A stretch of 64,000 nt of DNA from a bacterium (GCA_021780905.1 JAJXXW010000085.1:1-64000); one strand, 5' to 3'; shown: positions 17,701-26,598, counted from the first letter of the stretch. Notes: generated by a model not told the origin, from the letters alone. A program made the numbers and translations.

Positions 17701-18181
17701 GAAGAACGAAAATAATTTCGGCGATTTGTCCGCGCTGCCGACGCCGGCGTTTTTCTATGGGATGAAGCCGGGACAGGAAATTTCCGTGGAAATCGAGTCT
17801 GGCAAAACACTGTTTATCCGACTGGTCAACATCGGTGCCGTGGACGCAGAGGGCAAGCGGCAGGTGAATTTTGAATTGAACGGCATGACGCGCCAGCTCG
17901 CCATCGTGGACCGGTCCGCCAAGCCGACCATCAAGGCGCGCGTGAAAGCGGATGCCGCCAAGCAAAACGAAGTCGGCGCGCCAATTCCCGGCCTCGTTAC
18001 CGCGCTCGCGGTGAGCGTGGGCGCGAAGGTCGTGAAGGGCGACAAGTTGCTGACGCTCGAAGCCATGAAAATGCAGACGACCATCTATGCGCCGGCCGAC
18101 GGCGTGGTGGGCGAAATCTTTGTGGCGAACGGTGATGCGTTGGAGAGTAAAGATTTGATTTTAAAACTGCGCGCCGCCTGA
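14711..18181 (+). CDS. pyc: Pyruvate carboxylase (single chain)
   Basis: An 1156-residue biotin enzyme making oxaloacetate from pyruvate, ATP and bicarbonate. The biotin carboxylase domain occupies about residues 12-460 (KLLVANRSEIAIRVFRAA, then FGGGGRGMRVV and FIEMNPRIQVEHTVTE). The carboxyltransferase domain starts near 540 (ITDTTFRDAHQSLFATR; MWGGATFDTSMRFL; HFHTHDTSGIAAAS). The PYC C-terminal region and a biotinyl domain follow, with biotinyl Lys1120 in LEAMKMQTT. All three domains are intact. It is the second bicarbonate-consuming enzyme directly downstream of dabBA. The 68-bp gap after purE shows no strong terminator, so co-transcription is possible. Confidence 0.97.
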   Translation: MSLTATPNRQRKLLVANRSEIAIRVFRAATELGLRTVAIYAQEDRLAIHRFKADEAYVVGEGKGPVGAYLDIPSIIALAKEKGVDFIHPGYGFLSENAEFAKACEEAGIIFVGPRVDLLRSMGDKTAARALAQKVKVPVLPGTEDPIEDRAEALKVAKQIGFPLIIKAAFGGGGRGMRVVHKPGDLADLLDEAQGEAGRAFGNPAVFLERYIPRAKHIEVQILGDKHGKVVHLHERDCSVQRRHQKVIEIAPSVELDKNVRAELCAAAVKLCREIKYDNAGTVEFLYDQDTKEWFFIEMNPRIQVEHTVTEVITGLDLVRSQILIADGKPMHGKEVGIPEQEDIPRNGYAVQCRITTEDPENKFQPDYGRILTYRSAGGFGVRLDGGMGYGGAVVTPFYDSLLVKLTVSAQTFEAALQRMDRALREFRIRGVKTNIPFLENVIHNETFKSGQASTTLIDTTPELFKLKVKKDRATKLLNFIGDVTVNGNPQVKGFVPKEIFAAARVPAHDRKQVAPNGTRQLLLSLGAKKFAEWTLKQKPLLITDTTFRDAHQSLFATRLRGYDMLAVAEAVAQRTPNLFSMEMWGGATFDTSMRFLHEDPWQRLRDLRQRIPNICFQMLFRGSNAVGYSNYPDNAVAGFVKHAAASGMDIFRIFDSLNYLPNLTVAMDAVQETHAICEAAICYTGNILDPQRDKYSLKYYVKLARELEKMGAHILAIKDMAGLCKPAAASALVKALKEEISIPIHFHTHDTSGIAAASVLSAAEAGVDIADLAISSMSGSTSQPNLNSIVAALRLTKRDTGLDLDALNEFADYWEQVRGYYAPFDTAPKSGSAEVYLHEMPGGQFTNLKEQAASMGLAHRWPEIARTYAEVNQLFGDIVKVTPSSKVVGDMTMFLVTRGIKPADVLNLEPGATPFPESVIDMIGGGLGQPLGGWPKKLQHVILGDRKPLKGRPGESLKPLNFKKIAEELSVKLKRPATDDDVFSHIMYPEVFAAFVKNENNFGDLSALPTPAFFYGMKPGQEISVEIESGKTLFIRLVNIGAVDAEGKRQVNFELNGMTRQLAIVDRSAKPTIKARVKADAAKQNEVGAPIPGLVTALAVSVGAKVVKGDKLLTLEAMKMQTTIYAPADGVVGEIFVANGDALESKDLILKLRAA

Positions 18182-18254
18182 CCTTTGGTAAATTAAAACA
18201 AATATTTAAGCGGATTTGTCTGGTTAAGTCACAGGTTATATTCCAGATTTAAGC

Positions 18255-18527
18255 GTGATTAAAAGCAAGCCCACGGCGCGCGCGCCGCTGGAACCGTTGG
18301 CAGACGGCCAGGTGTGGCACATGGCGGAATCGAAGCTGCAAGTGACCCAGCTCGGCAAGCTTCTCGTGCATTACAAACTCGGCAAGCACAACGCCGTGCG
18401 GGTTTCAAATTCCATCGGCAGCATCCGCAGCATCGAAAAGTATCTCAAAACAAACAAGGCCGTGCTTCTGCCGGCCAGCCCGCTGGCCGCTAAAAAGCCG
18501 GCCGCCGCCAAAGCCGGAGGTCGCTGA
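18255..18527 (+). CDS. Small conserved-looking hypothetical protein
   Basis: A 90-residue protein with a GTG start. It has a compact middle (GQVWHMAESKLQVTQLGKLL, then VHYKLGKHNAVRVSNSIGS) and a Lys/Ala-rich tail (AAKKPAAAKAGGR) like those of nucleic-acid-associated proteins. No family was recognised. It lies between pyc and lepA on the same strand. The coding call rests on base composition and the structured middle. Confidence 0.5.
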   Translation: MIKSKPTARAPLEPLADGQVWHMAESKLQVTQLGKLLVHYKLGKHNAVRVSNSIGSIRSIEKYLKTNKAVLLPASPLAAKKPAAAKAGGR

Positions 18528-18702
18528 CTCGGTCACTGTGCCGTCGTCGTTGGCCGTATATGTCGGGCCGCTGCCGGTCAAATTTTCTTTTCTTCAAGCG
18601 GCTTCCCGTTATCCTGTCGCGCTCGGATTCGTTGAATCGTTGAGCGGTCAAGCGATTGACTGGATTCCGATTTAACGATTTGATAATTGAACGATTTAAC
18701 TA

Positions 18703-20493
18703 ATGGACGCCGCTCACATACGCAATTTCAGCATCATCGCCCACATTGACCACGGCAAGACGACGCTGTCCGACCGCCTGCTGCACCTGACCGGCACGAT
18801 CGCCACGCGCGACATGTCCGAGCAATTGCTCGACGCGATGGATCTGGAAAAGGAACGCGGCATCACGATCAAGGCGCATCCGGTCACGATGACTTACCAG
18901 GCGCGCAACGGCGAAACCTACGAACTGAACCTCATTGACACGCCCGGCCATGTGGATTTTGCGTATGAAGTCTCGCGCAGTTTGAGCGCGTGCGAAGGCG
19001 CGTTGCTGGTGATTGACGCCGCGCAGGGCGTTGAGGCGCAGACCGTTGCGAATTACCATCTCGCGGCGAAGTTGAACCTCACGATCATTCCCGTCATCAA
19101 CAAGATTGACCTCGGCCACGCCAATGTGCCGCAGGCCAAGCAGCAGCTCGAAGACGTGCTGGCGATTCCGGGCGAATGGGCGATTCCGTGCAGCGCCAAG
19201 CAGGGCATCGGCATCCAGGACATTCTGGAGGCGATCATTGAGCGCGTGCCGCCGCCAAGGCCGACGGGCGAACCGACCTTGCAGGCGCTGGCGTTTGATT
19301 CCTACTTCGACACCTACAAGGGCGTCGTCACCCACGTCCGCGTGTTCAACGGCGAATTGAAAGCCGGCCAGCAAGTGAAGCTCCTGCACTCCGGCAAAAA
19401 TGTCGAGGTGAAGGAAGTTGGCAGCTTCAATCCGAAACCTTACATCCGCGAAAAGCTGGAAGTCGGCGAGACCGGCTATTTCACCGCGAACATCAAAAGT
19501 GCGGCGGAAGTCAAGATGGGCGACACCATTACCGATGCGCGCAATCCATCTGGCGTGCTGCCCGGTTTCAAGGAGATACATCCGATGGTATTCAGCGGGA
19601 TTTATCCCATCAACACCGCCGACTACGAGCAGTTGAAATCTTCCATGTCGAAATTGAAGCTCAACGACTCCGCCTTCGTCTATTCCTCGGAAACGTCCGT
19701 CGCGCTGGGCTTCGGTTTCCGGTGCGGTTTTCTTGGCTTGTTGCACCTGGAAATTGTGCAGGAGCGGTTGCGCCGCGAATACGACATGGACATCATCGCC
19801 ACCTATCCGAGCGTGGTGTATAAAGTTTATCTGTCCGACGGCACGATGAAGGAAATTGACAACCCCGCCTTCCTGCCGGACGTGACTTACATCCAGAAAA
19901 TCGAGGAGCCGATGGTGAAGGCCTTCGTCATTTGCCCCAACGAGAACATTGGCGACATGATGGCGCTCATTTCCGAGAAGCGCGGCAACGTGGACCATAC
20001 CGAGACGCTCGACTCGCGCCGCGTGATGCTGACCAGCCTGATCCCGCTGAACGAAATCCTGATTGATTTCCATGACCGTATCAAATCCATCACGCGCGGT
20101 TTCGGCTCGATGGATTACGAGCCGGATGAATACATGGAGAGCGATATGGTGAAGCTGGACATGCTGGTGAACACCGAGCCGATGGATGCCTTTTCGTGCA
20201 TCGTCCATCGCACCAAGGCGGAGGGCAGGGGACGGGCGCTCGCCGAGAAGCTCAAGGAGGTCATTCCGCGCCAGCAGTTCCAGGTGAAGATCCAGGCGGC
20301 CATTGGCGGCAAGATTGTCGCCTCGGAAGTCATCAGCGCGTTCCGCAAGGACGTGACGGCGAAATGCTACGGCGGCGACGTCTCGCGCAAACGCAAGCTG
20401 CTGGAGAAACAAAAAGAAGGCAAGAAGCGCATGAAATCCATCGGCAACGTGAACATCCCGCAGGAAGCCTTCATCGAGGTGCTCAAGGCGTGA
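18703..20493 (+). CDS. lepA: Elongation factor 4 (LepA), ribosomal back-translocase GTPase
   Basis: A 596-residue translational GTPase. The P-loop is in IAHIDHGKTTLSDRLL, the G2 region in ERGITIKAHPVTM, G3 in DTPGHVDFAYEVSRS and G4 in INKIDL. The LepA-specific C-terminal domain is present (KCYGGDVSRKRKLLEKQKEG). Length matches the family. EF-4 acts on stalled or mis-translocated ribosomes. A long open frame on the opposite strand is a codon-composition shadow. A 65-residue membrane protein and lepB follow, as in many bacteria where lepA and lepB are adjacent. Confidence 0.98.
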   Translation: MDAAHIRNFSIIAHIDHGKTTLSDRLLHLTGTIATRDMSEQLLDAMDLEKERGITIKAHPVTMTYQARNGETYELNLIDTPGHVDFAYEVSRSLSACEGALLVIDAAQGVEAQTVANYHLAAKLNLTIIPVINKIDLGHANVPQAKQQLEDVLAIPGEWAIPCSAKQGIGIQDILEAIIERVPPPRPTGEPTLQALAFDSYFDTYKGVVTHVRVFNGELKAGQQVKLLHSGKNVEVKEVGSFNPKPYIREKLEVGETGYFTANIKSAAEVKMGDTITDARNPSGVLPGFKEIHPMVFSGIYPINTADYEQLKSSMSKLKLNDSAFVYSSETSVALGFGFRCGFLGLLHLEIVQERLRREYDMDIIATYPSVVYKVYLSDGTMKEIDNPAFLPDVTYIQKIEEPMVKAFVICPNENIGDMMALISEKRGNVDHTETLDSRRVMLTSLIPLNEILIDFHDRIKSITRGFGSMDYEPDEYMESDMVKLDMLVNTEPMDAFSCIVHRTKAEGRGRALAEKLKEVIPRQQFQVKIQAAIGGKIVASEVISAFRKDVTAKCYGGDVSRKRKLLEKQKEGKKRMKSIGNVNIPQEAFIEVLKA

Positions 20494-20512
20494 TGCGTAA
20501 TTTGAAATCAAC

Positions 20513-20710
20513 ATGACCAAGAACAAATGGTATCGCGCGCTCGGTTTCGTGATGATTCCGCTGGGGTTGTTTCTGACCATCGCGGCGTTGAGGTCGCAAG
20601 GCCGGCCGGTGAACGACATTCCGTGGGTCAAACTCGGCCCGGTCGGACTGATGCTCATCATCGGCGGCATCGGTCTCCTGTTCCTGCCGGCCAAGATCAA
20701 ATTCAAGTAA
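20513..20710 (+). CDS. Small two-helix membrane protein
   Basis: A 65-residue protein with two hydrophobic segments (LGFVMIPLGLFLTIAAL and LGPVGLMLIIGGIGLLFL) joined by a short polar loop and ending in basic residues. No family was recognised. It sits 19 bp after lepA and 65 bp before lepB on the same strand, so it is probably co-transcribed and located in the inner membrane. Confidence 0.65.
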   Translation: MTKNKWYRALGFVMIPLGLFLTIAALRSQGRPVNDIPWVKLGPVGLMLIIGGIGLLFLPAKIKFK

Positions 20711-20775
20711 GACTTATTTTTTAAACCGGAATCTTGTCTTTAATTCCGCCGTCGAAATTCGTAATTTGATATTTC

Positions 20776-22032
20776 ATGACTATTTTACGCTGGTTCATGT
20801 CCAAGGCCGTGCGCGAAGCGACAGCGGTGGCCAAACATTATCGCCGGCTGCTATCAGCGCAGCGCGATGTGCTGGCGCCGGTGGCTATTGGCGCGGTGCA
20901 GGCGAAGCTGGACGGGTTGGCGGCAGCCATCGGGGAAGGACACACCGGCAAAATCCGTCTTGCGGCGGAGGAATTGCAGTTTGCCGGCGAGAAGAACCTG
21001 AAGCCCTATCCGCACGCGGCGTGGCGGGAGAACGTGGAGGTGTTGCTGGTGGCGCTGGCGGTGGCGATGGGCATTCGCACGTTTTTCCTCCAACCGTTCA
21101 AGATCCCGACCGGCTCGATGCAACCGACACTGTTCGGGGTGCAGTCGGTGCCGGACTACACGAAGATTGACCTTTGGACGGGCGACCAGAGCCGGATTGA
21201 TTCCGAAATCCGGGAACAGGCCCGGGCCAGCGCCGCGCTGGAAATTCCGAACGGCTGGGCGCGTGTCCAAGCGTGGCTGCACGGCGACTCTTACATCCAT
21301 TTCGTCGCGCCGAATGACGGCGTGATCGAGGCGGTCAGCGGGCCGATGAAGTTTTTGATTTTTAACATCAAGCAGACGATCACGATTGGCGGCACGACGC
21401 AAACCATTTGGTTTCCGCCGGACCTGGGTGAGCAGACGCTGATGCGGCGGGCGGGCCTGGTGCCGGGACATTTTTATCACAAGGGCGAGGACGTGGTGAA
21501 GTTGAAGGTGAGCGCCGGCGACCATTTGTTTGTGGACCGGTTGACGTATAATTTCCGCAAGCCGGTGCGGGGCGAGATCATTGTGTTTGCGACCAAGGGC
21601 ATTGATCATCCGCAGATGCCGCAGGACCAATTTTACATCAAACGGCTGGTGGCGCTGCCCGACGAGCAGGTGCAGATCGGCGATGACCGGCACTTGATCA
21701 TCAATGGCGTGCGGCTGGATGCCGGCACGCCGCACTTCGCGCGAGTCTATGGCTTCAATCCGGACCAGCCCCCGAAGGAAAGCCAGTTTTCCGGCCACGT
21801 CAATGGCACGGTCGCCCACACTTACGGGCTGTATCCGAACCTGGCCCCGAATTTTCCGGATGCCGCAACGATTTACCACAATGACGGCAACCGTTACATG
21901 GTGATGGGCGACAACACCTGCAACAGCTTCGATTCACGGGCGTGGGGCGGGTTCCCGGCGGAAAATGTCATCGGGAAATCGTTCTTCGTCTATTGGCCCA
22001 TCACCGAGCGGTTCGGCTGGGGCAACGAATGA
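20776..22032 (+). CDS. lepB: Signal peptidase I
   Basis: A 418-residue S26 leader peptidase that removes signal peptides at the membrane. One transmembrane helix lies around residues 86-104. The catalytic Ser114 is in PTGSMQPTLFG and the general base Lys289 in DQFYIKRLVALPDE. The C-terminal MGDNTCNSFDSRAWGGFP is the conserved S26 box. It is longer than the E. coli enzyme (324 aa) because of an 80-residue N-terminal extension and an insert between the Ser and Lys boxes. A ribosome site is not obvious. Confidence 0.95.
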   Translation: MTILRWFMSKAVREATAVAKHYRRLLSAQRDVLAPVAIGAVQAKLDGLAAAIGEGHTGKIRLAAEELQFAGEKNLKPYPHAAWRENVEVLLVALAVAMGIRTFFLQPFKIPTGSMQPTLFGVQSVPDYTKIDLWTGDQSRIDSEIREQARASAALEIPNGWARVQAWLHGDSYIHFVAPNDGVIEAVSGPMKFLIFNIKQTITIGGTTQTIWFPPDLGEQTLMRRAGLVPGHFYHKGEDVVKLKVSAGDHLFVDRLTYNFRKPVRGEIIVFATKGIDHPQMPQDQFYIKRLVALPDEQVQIGDDRHLIINGVRLDAGTPHFARVYGFNPDQPPKESQFSGHVNGTVAHTYGLYPNLAPNFPDAATIYHNDGNRYMVMGDNTCNSFDSRAWGGFPAENVIGKSFFVYWPITERFGWGNE

Positions 22033-22101
22033 TTTATGTTAGCAATTCGGCGTTCCGGGTTCAGGTGAAGTGGCCCAATGCCGGACCGGGAACACAAAGC
22101 C

Positions 22102-22884
22102 ATGAACGCGGAACAGGTCTTAATCACCGGCGCCTCATCGGGCATCGGACACGAGCTGGCGAAATGCTTTGCGGCAGAGAAGTCAAATCTGATTCTCGTC
22201 GCGCGCAACACGGCGGCGCTGGAAAAGCTCGCCGCCGAACTCCGGCGCGACCAGGCGATTGAAGTCCAAGTGTTGCCAGCGGATTTGGCCCGGCCTGAAT
22301 CGGCGCAAAAGATTTTTGACGGACTGAAGGGCAGGGGAACCGCCGTGGATGTGCTGGTCAACAACGCCGGCTTCGGCCTGCACGGAGCGTTCGCGGAACT
22401 GCCGCTGGCCCGGCAACTGGAAATTGTCCAGGTAAACATCGCGACGCTGGTGGCGCTCACGGGTTGGTTGCTGCCCGGCATGGTGGAAGGCCGGCGCGGC
22501 GGCATCCTGAACGTCGGTTCCGTGGCCGGCTTTTTTCCCGGGCCAAACATGGCCGTCTATTATGCGAGCAAGGCGTTCGTGCTGTCGTTCAGCGAGGCAC
22601 TGCGGGTGGAATTGCGCGGGACGGGCGTGACCGTCACGAACTTGTGCCCGGGGCCGACGGAATCCAATTTTTCCCAGGTCGCCCGCAGTCACCGCACGCG
22701 GAAAGTTCACGCCCGTAAAATGGCGGCGGCCGAGGTGGCCCGGATTGGATACGAGGACTTTCGGCGCGGCAAGACTTTATCCGTGCCGGGATGCGCGAAT
22801 AAAATTCTGGCTGGAGTCGTCGCCCGACTTTTGCCCCGCTGGATGGCGGCGGAGCTATCGGGGAATTACAACCGACTGGACTAA
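22102..22884 (+). CDS. Short-chain dehydrogenase/reductase
   Basis: A 260-residue classical SDR oxidoreductase. The Rossmann motif is LITGASSGIGHELAK, then NNAGFGLHGAF, the catalytic Ser in GSVAGFFPGPN and Tyr-x-x-x-Lys in YYASKAFVLSFSEAL. The LCPGPTESNF segment and overall pattern are like the YqjQ/DltE-type group; the substrate is unknown. The start at 22102 (MNAEQVLITG) is preferred to the Met at 22078 because the family begins just before the Rossmann strand. Its last four bases overlap the end of the convergent response-regulator gene. Confidence 0.88.
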   Translation: MNAEQVLITGASSGIGHELAKCFAAEKSNLILVARNTAALEKLAAELRRDQAIEVQVLPADLARPESAQKIFDGLKGRGTAVDVLVNNAGFGLHGAFAELPLARQLEIVQVNIATLVALTGWLLPGMVEGRRGGILNVGSVAGFFPGPNMAVYYASKAFVLSFSEALRVELRGTGVTVTNLCPGPTESNFSQVARSHRTRKVHARKMAAAEVARIGYEDFRRGKTLSVPGCANKILAGVVARLLPRWMAAELSGNYNRLD

Positions 22885-23528
22885 CCCGCCGGCGGCGGCT
22901 CGGGATCATCGCCTTTAAGCATCCGCTCCATGGCATAGGGCGAGATGCCGTGGGAGACGGGCATATTCAAATGCTTGGACAAAAACTCCGTAATGGTGAT
23001 CCATTCATTGTTGACCTTGATGCGGCTGGTCCAGGCGCAGACGACCTGGGGCTGGTTTTGCAGTTCTTGAATGAAAGCCGATTCGGGAACGGCGGCCTGG
23101 TTTTTTTTCGCCGGTTCAGCCGGCTCGGAATGGGGCGCATTCACCAAGTTCGCCCGTAGCAGGACGATATTCACCGTATTAACAAATTCATCAATGGTGC
23201 AGGCGTGTTTTAAGAGTTTGCCCTGAACATTCTCAACCAGAGCCTGCTCGCTGTCCTTCAAATTAATATGGCCGGAGAACACCACCACCGGCACATCTCG
23301 CAGCTTGGGATGGGGATGCATGAACTTCAAAACCTCGACACCGTTCAAGCGCGGCATTGCCAGATCCAATATCATCAAATCATACGAAGCCTTGTGAAGG
23401 CATTTCAACGCTTCCACACCATCGGTCGCGAGGGTGACAACATAGCCTTCCCGTTCCAATACATTTTTATACGCGGTCAGCGACACCGCGTCGTCGTCGA
23501 CATATAAAATTGATTTGCCGTTTGCCAT
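22881..23528 (-). CDS. Response regulator with uncharacterised C-terminal region
   Basis: A 215-residue protein. Residues 1-120 form a receiver domain: acidic pocket YVDDDA, phosphoacceptor Asp55 (LMILDLAMPRLNG), the switch Ser in VVVFSGH and Lys in GKLLKHA. Residues 121-215 contain a Pro/Ala-rich linker and a segment WTSRIKVNNEWITITEFLSK that matches no output domain I recognise. The start at 23528 is set by a strong GGAGGTGG ribosome site; the longer frame lacks support. No histidine kinase lies nearby, so its partner is elsewhere. Confidence 0.88.
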   Translation of the reverse strand: MANGKSILYVDDDAVSLTAYKNVLEREGYVVTLATDGVEALKCLHKASYDLMILDLAMPRLNGVEVLKFMHPHPKLRDVPVVVFSGHINLKDSEQALVENVQGKLLKHACTIDEFVNTVNIVLLRANLVNAPHSEPAEPAKKNQAAVPESAFIQELQNQPQVVCAWTSRIKVNNEWITITEFLSKHLNMPVSHGISPYAMERMLKGDDPEPPPAG

Positions 23529-23693
23529 TTCCACCTCCAGTTTCGCCGTCCAACCGAGCCGACACAAATAAAAACATTTTTCCCGGCAGATTACCAGCAT
23601 CAGACATACCACCAAACTAATAGCGGCGAGGGAGATCGGTTGAGGTATTTTTCAGGAATTTAATAAACGATTAACAATGTTTGTTATATTTAA

Positions 23694-25169
23694 TTAAACC
23701 GTAAGCTTTTGCGGTTTTTTTGGATTGGCGCATTGCTGATAGGCATCCAGATAATTGTGAACAGTCTTTTCCCAGGAAAAATCTGCCCGCATGGCGTTGC
23801 GTCGGCAATTGTCAAACAGCTTGGTCTGGCTGAACAAAACCAGCGCCTTGCGGATGGCCTTGGCCAGTGAACGTGCCGTGTATTCAGAAAATTTGATGCC
23901 GGTGGCCAGCCGCGGGTTTTGTGTCCAATCAATGACGCTGTCGTCAAGGCCGCCGGTGGCGCGCACGATCGGAATGGTTCCGTAACGCAAACTATACATC
24001 TGGTTCAAGCCGCACGGTTCAAACCGGGACGGCATTAGGAAGAAATCGCAGCCGGCCTCGATCCGGTGCGCCAGCGTCTCGTCGTAACCGAATCGCACGG
24101 CGACCTTGCCGGGAAAATGGCGGGCCAGTTCCAGATAGCCGCGTTCGTATTCCGGCGAGCCGCTGCCAAGCAACACAAACTGCAACCGGCTGTTGAGCAT
24201 TTCAGCCAGCGCGCCGAGCTGGATATCCATGCCTTTCTGCTCCGCCAGCCGCGAAATCGTGCCAAAGAGCGGGGTGGCCGGATCCGCCGGCAAGTTAAAA
24301 TACTTTTGCAGCTCCGCCTTGTTGACTTTTTTCCCTGCAAGGCGTCCGACCGAATAGGCTTGGACGAGATGGGGATTTTTCGTCGTGTTCCATTCGCCGT
24401 AGTCCACGCCGTTCAGGATACCGACGAGCTGTTTCTGGCGCCGGCGCAGCAGCCCGTCCAGCCCGCAGCCGAATTCTTCCGTGGTGATTTCGCGGGCGTA
24501 ACGCGGGCTGACCGTGGTGATGAAATCGGCATAGGCGATGCCCGCCTTGAGGCAGTTCAGCAGACCGAAAAACTCCGCGCCCACGCCGTCCGGCGCAAAA
24601 TAATCCGCCGGCAGGTTGGTCAGCGCAAAGGCTTCGGCCGGAAAGACGCCCTGATACGCAAGATTATGTATGGTCAGGCAGGTCGGCGGGGGGCTACCCC
24701 ACCCTTCATTTTTCTGCTGTAAGATCAGGGCCGGCACCAAGGCCGTCTGCCAGTCGTGGACGTGAACCACATCCGGCCGCCACGGCAAATAGCGCGCCAG
24801 ATGGATAACGCACTTGGAAAAAAAGACGAACCGCTCGGCGTTGTCGGCGTAGTTGAAATGATTTTCCAAATAGATTCCGGCTCGGTTGAAATACCCCGGA
24901 TGATCCACGAAATAAATCTTCAGCCCGCGCGCAGCATCCAGCTCCCACAATTCCGCTTGAACCGATTTCAAACCTAGCGGCAAATCAAAATACCAGTCCA
25001 CCTTGCGCAACGCCGGGAACTTTTCGCGGATGCCCCGATACAGCGGCGTGACCACGCGCGCCTCGTGTCCCGCGTGGGCCAGCGCCCGTGCCAGTGCCGC
25101 CACCATGTCCGCCAAGCCGCCCGTTTTCGAGAATGGAAACAGTTCGCTGCTGGCGAGCAAGATGTTCAT
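23694..25169 (-). CDS. glgA: Glycogen synthase
   Basis: A 491-residue GT5 glycosyltransferase that extends alpha-1,4-glucan from ADP-glucose. The N-terminal ADP-glucose motif is FSKTGGLADMVAALARAL, and the C-terminal GT-B signature is FEPCGLNQMYSLRYGTIPIV followed by RATGGLDDSV. Length is typical. The start at 25169 (MNILLASSELFPFS) agrees with the family; the upstream extension to 25229 does not. It is downstream of serS with a 70-bp gap, on the same strand. No other glycogen gene is in the window. Confidence 0.96.
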   Translation of the reverse strand: MNILLASSELFPFSKTGGLADMVAALARALAHAGHEARVVTPLYRGIREKFPALRKVDWYFDLPLGLKSVQAELWELDAARGLKIYFVDHPGYFNRAGIYLENHFNYADNAERFVFFSKCVIHLARYLPWRPDVVHVHDWQTALVPALILQQKNEGWGSPPPTCLTIHNLAYQGVFPAEAFALTNLPADYFAPDGVGAEFFGLLNCLKAGIAYADFITTVSPRYAREITTEEFGCGLDGLLRRRQKQLVGILNGVDYGEWNTTKNPHLVQAYSVGRLAGKKVNKAELQKYFNLPADPATPLFGTISRLAEQKGMDIQLGALAEMLNSRLQFVLLGSGSPEYERGYLELARHFPGKVAVRFGYDETLAHRIEAGCDFFLMPSRFEPCGLNQMYSLRYGTIPIVRATGGLDDSVIDWTQNPRLATGIKFSEYTARSLAKAIRKALVLFSQTKLFDNCRRNAMRADFSWEKTVHNYLDAYQQCANPKKPQKLTV

Positions 25170-25239
25170 GAATTTACGGTCCAGGCTTACGCGCCGCAAA
25201 CCGATAACCGCGTCAATTTTATGCCGCAAATAAATGTGC

Positions 25240-26541
25240 TCATGACGAAATGCGGTCGGTTTTTAAATACGGTTGTAGCGCCTGTGGAATCAGCACGCTG
25301 CCATCCGCCTGCTGATGCGTCTCGATCAGCGCCACAAAAAGCCGCGCCAGCGCCGTGCCGCTCCCGTTCAGGATGTGCGGAAATTTATTCTCGCCGGTCT
25401 CCGTCTTGAAGCGCAGGTTCATCCGGCGCGCCTGGAAATCTTCGCAGTTCGAGCAGCTCGAAACTTCGAGATAGCTCCCCTGCCCCGGCGCCCAGACTTC
25501 AATGTCATAGGTCTTCGCGCTGCCGAAACCCATGTCGCCGGTGCAGAGCATGATAACGCGATAATGCAGGCCGAGCAGTTGCAAAACTTTCTCCGCGTTC
25601 GCCACCATCTTTTCTAATTCGTCGTAGCCATGTTCCGGCTTCACGATTTTGATCAGCTCCACCTTGTCGAACTGATGCACGCGGATCATCCCGCGCGTGC
25701 CGACGCCCGCCGCGCCCGCCTCGCCGCGGAAACACGGCGTGTAGGCGCAGTATTTGATCGGCAACTGTTTCTCAGTCAGGATTTCCTCGCGATGAATGTT
25801 CGCCACCGGCGTTTCGGCGGTGGGAATCAAATATAATTTCCCCAGCTCCTCAGCGCGGCCGCCTTCCGCCACGCCGTAGTATTGGTCTTTGAACTTTGGA
25901 AACTGACCCACGCCCACCATGCACTGTTCGCCCACCATGAACGGCGGTGACACCTCGGTGTAGTCATGTTCTGTGATGTGCAAATCCAGCAGAAACTGGA
26001 TCAACGCCCGTTCCAGCCGCGCGCCCCAGTTCGTGTAGAGCAGAAAGCCGCTGCCGGAGAGTTTCGCCGCGCGGGCAAAATCCACCAGCTTGAGCGCCTC
26101 GCAAAGTTCGACGTGCGTTTTCGGCTTGAAGGCGAAATCAACATTCGCGCCGTGCATCCGGATCTCCGGATTATCCTCCGCCGTCCGGCCTGACGGCACC
26201 GTTTCGTGCGGGAGATTGGGCAACTGCAGCATCATCGTATTGAGCGCCAATTCAGCTTCAGAAGCCTCTTTATCAAGCTTTTCAATCGCGGCATTGATGT
26301 CGCGAACATGCTGCTTTTTGATTTCAGCATCTGCGACATTCTTTTGAGCCATCAAGGCGCCGATTTCTTTTGAAGCACGATTGCGCTCGCTTTTGAGCTT
26401 TTCAACATTCGCTAAACGGCTTCTGCGAAGCTCGTCGAGCTTCATTAATTCATCAATTTTCGTCTCGTCCCCTGCCCCGCGCGTGGCCAGGCGGGTGCGG
26501 ACAAACTCGGTCTTTTCGCGGATCAATTTGATGTCGAGCAC
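25240..26541 (-). CDS. serS: Seryl-tRNA synthetase
   Basis: A 433-residue class II aminoacyl-tRNA synthetase. The N-terminal coiled-coil arm that reads the tRNA long variable arm spans about residues 30-100. Class II motif 2 is seen in CFRGEAGAAGVGTRGMIRVH and motif 3 in ILNGSGTALARLFVALIE; LEVSSCSNCEDFQARRMNLR is diagnostic for SerRS. Length and start (MLDIKLIREKTEFV) are standard. Confidence 0.98.
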   Translation of the reverse strand: MLDIKLIREKTEFVRTRLATRGAGDETKIDELMKLDELRRSRLANVEKLKSERNRASKEIGALMAQKNVADAEIKKQHVRDINAAIEKLDKEASEAELALNTMMLQLPNLPHETVPSGRTAEDNPEIRMHGANVDFAFKPKTHVELCEALKLVDFARAAKLSGSGFLLYTNWGARLERALIQFLLDLHITEHDYTEVSPPFMVGEQCMVGVGQFPKFKDQYYGVAEGGRAEELGKLYLIPTAETPVANIHREEILTEKQLPIKYCAYTPCFRGEAGAAGVGTRGMIRVHQFDKVELIKIVKPEHGYDELEKMVANAEKVLQLLGLHYRVIMLCTGDMGFGSAKTYDIEVWAPGQGSYLEVSSCSNCEDFQARRMNLRFKTETGENKFPHILNGSGTALARLFVALIETHQQADGSVLIPQALQPYLKTDRISS

Positions 26542-26598
26542 GCGACACTTTAAGAAACAAGCTTGGACGCGGCAAGCGGATTGGTTTTAATCTGGCGG

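Noticed and set aside
18700-20706. A 668-codon open frame antisense to lepA
   Set aside because: LepA on the plus strand has complete GTPase and C-terminal motifs; the antisense frame is a composition shadow of GC-rich codons. The same holds for long antisense frames under pyc (16532-17965), rpoN (33907-35133) and mnmE (40293-41522).
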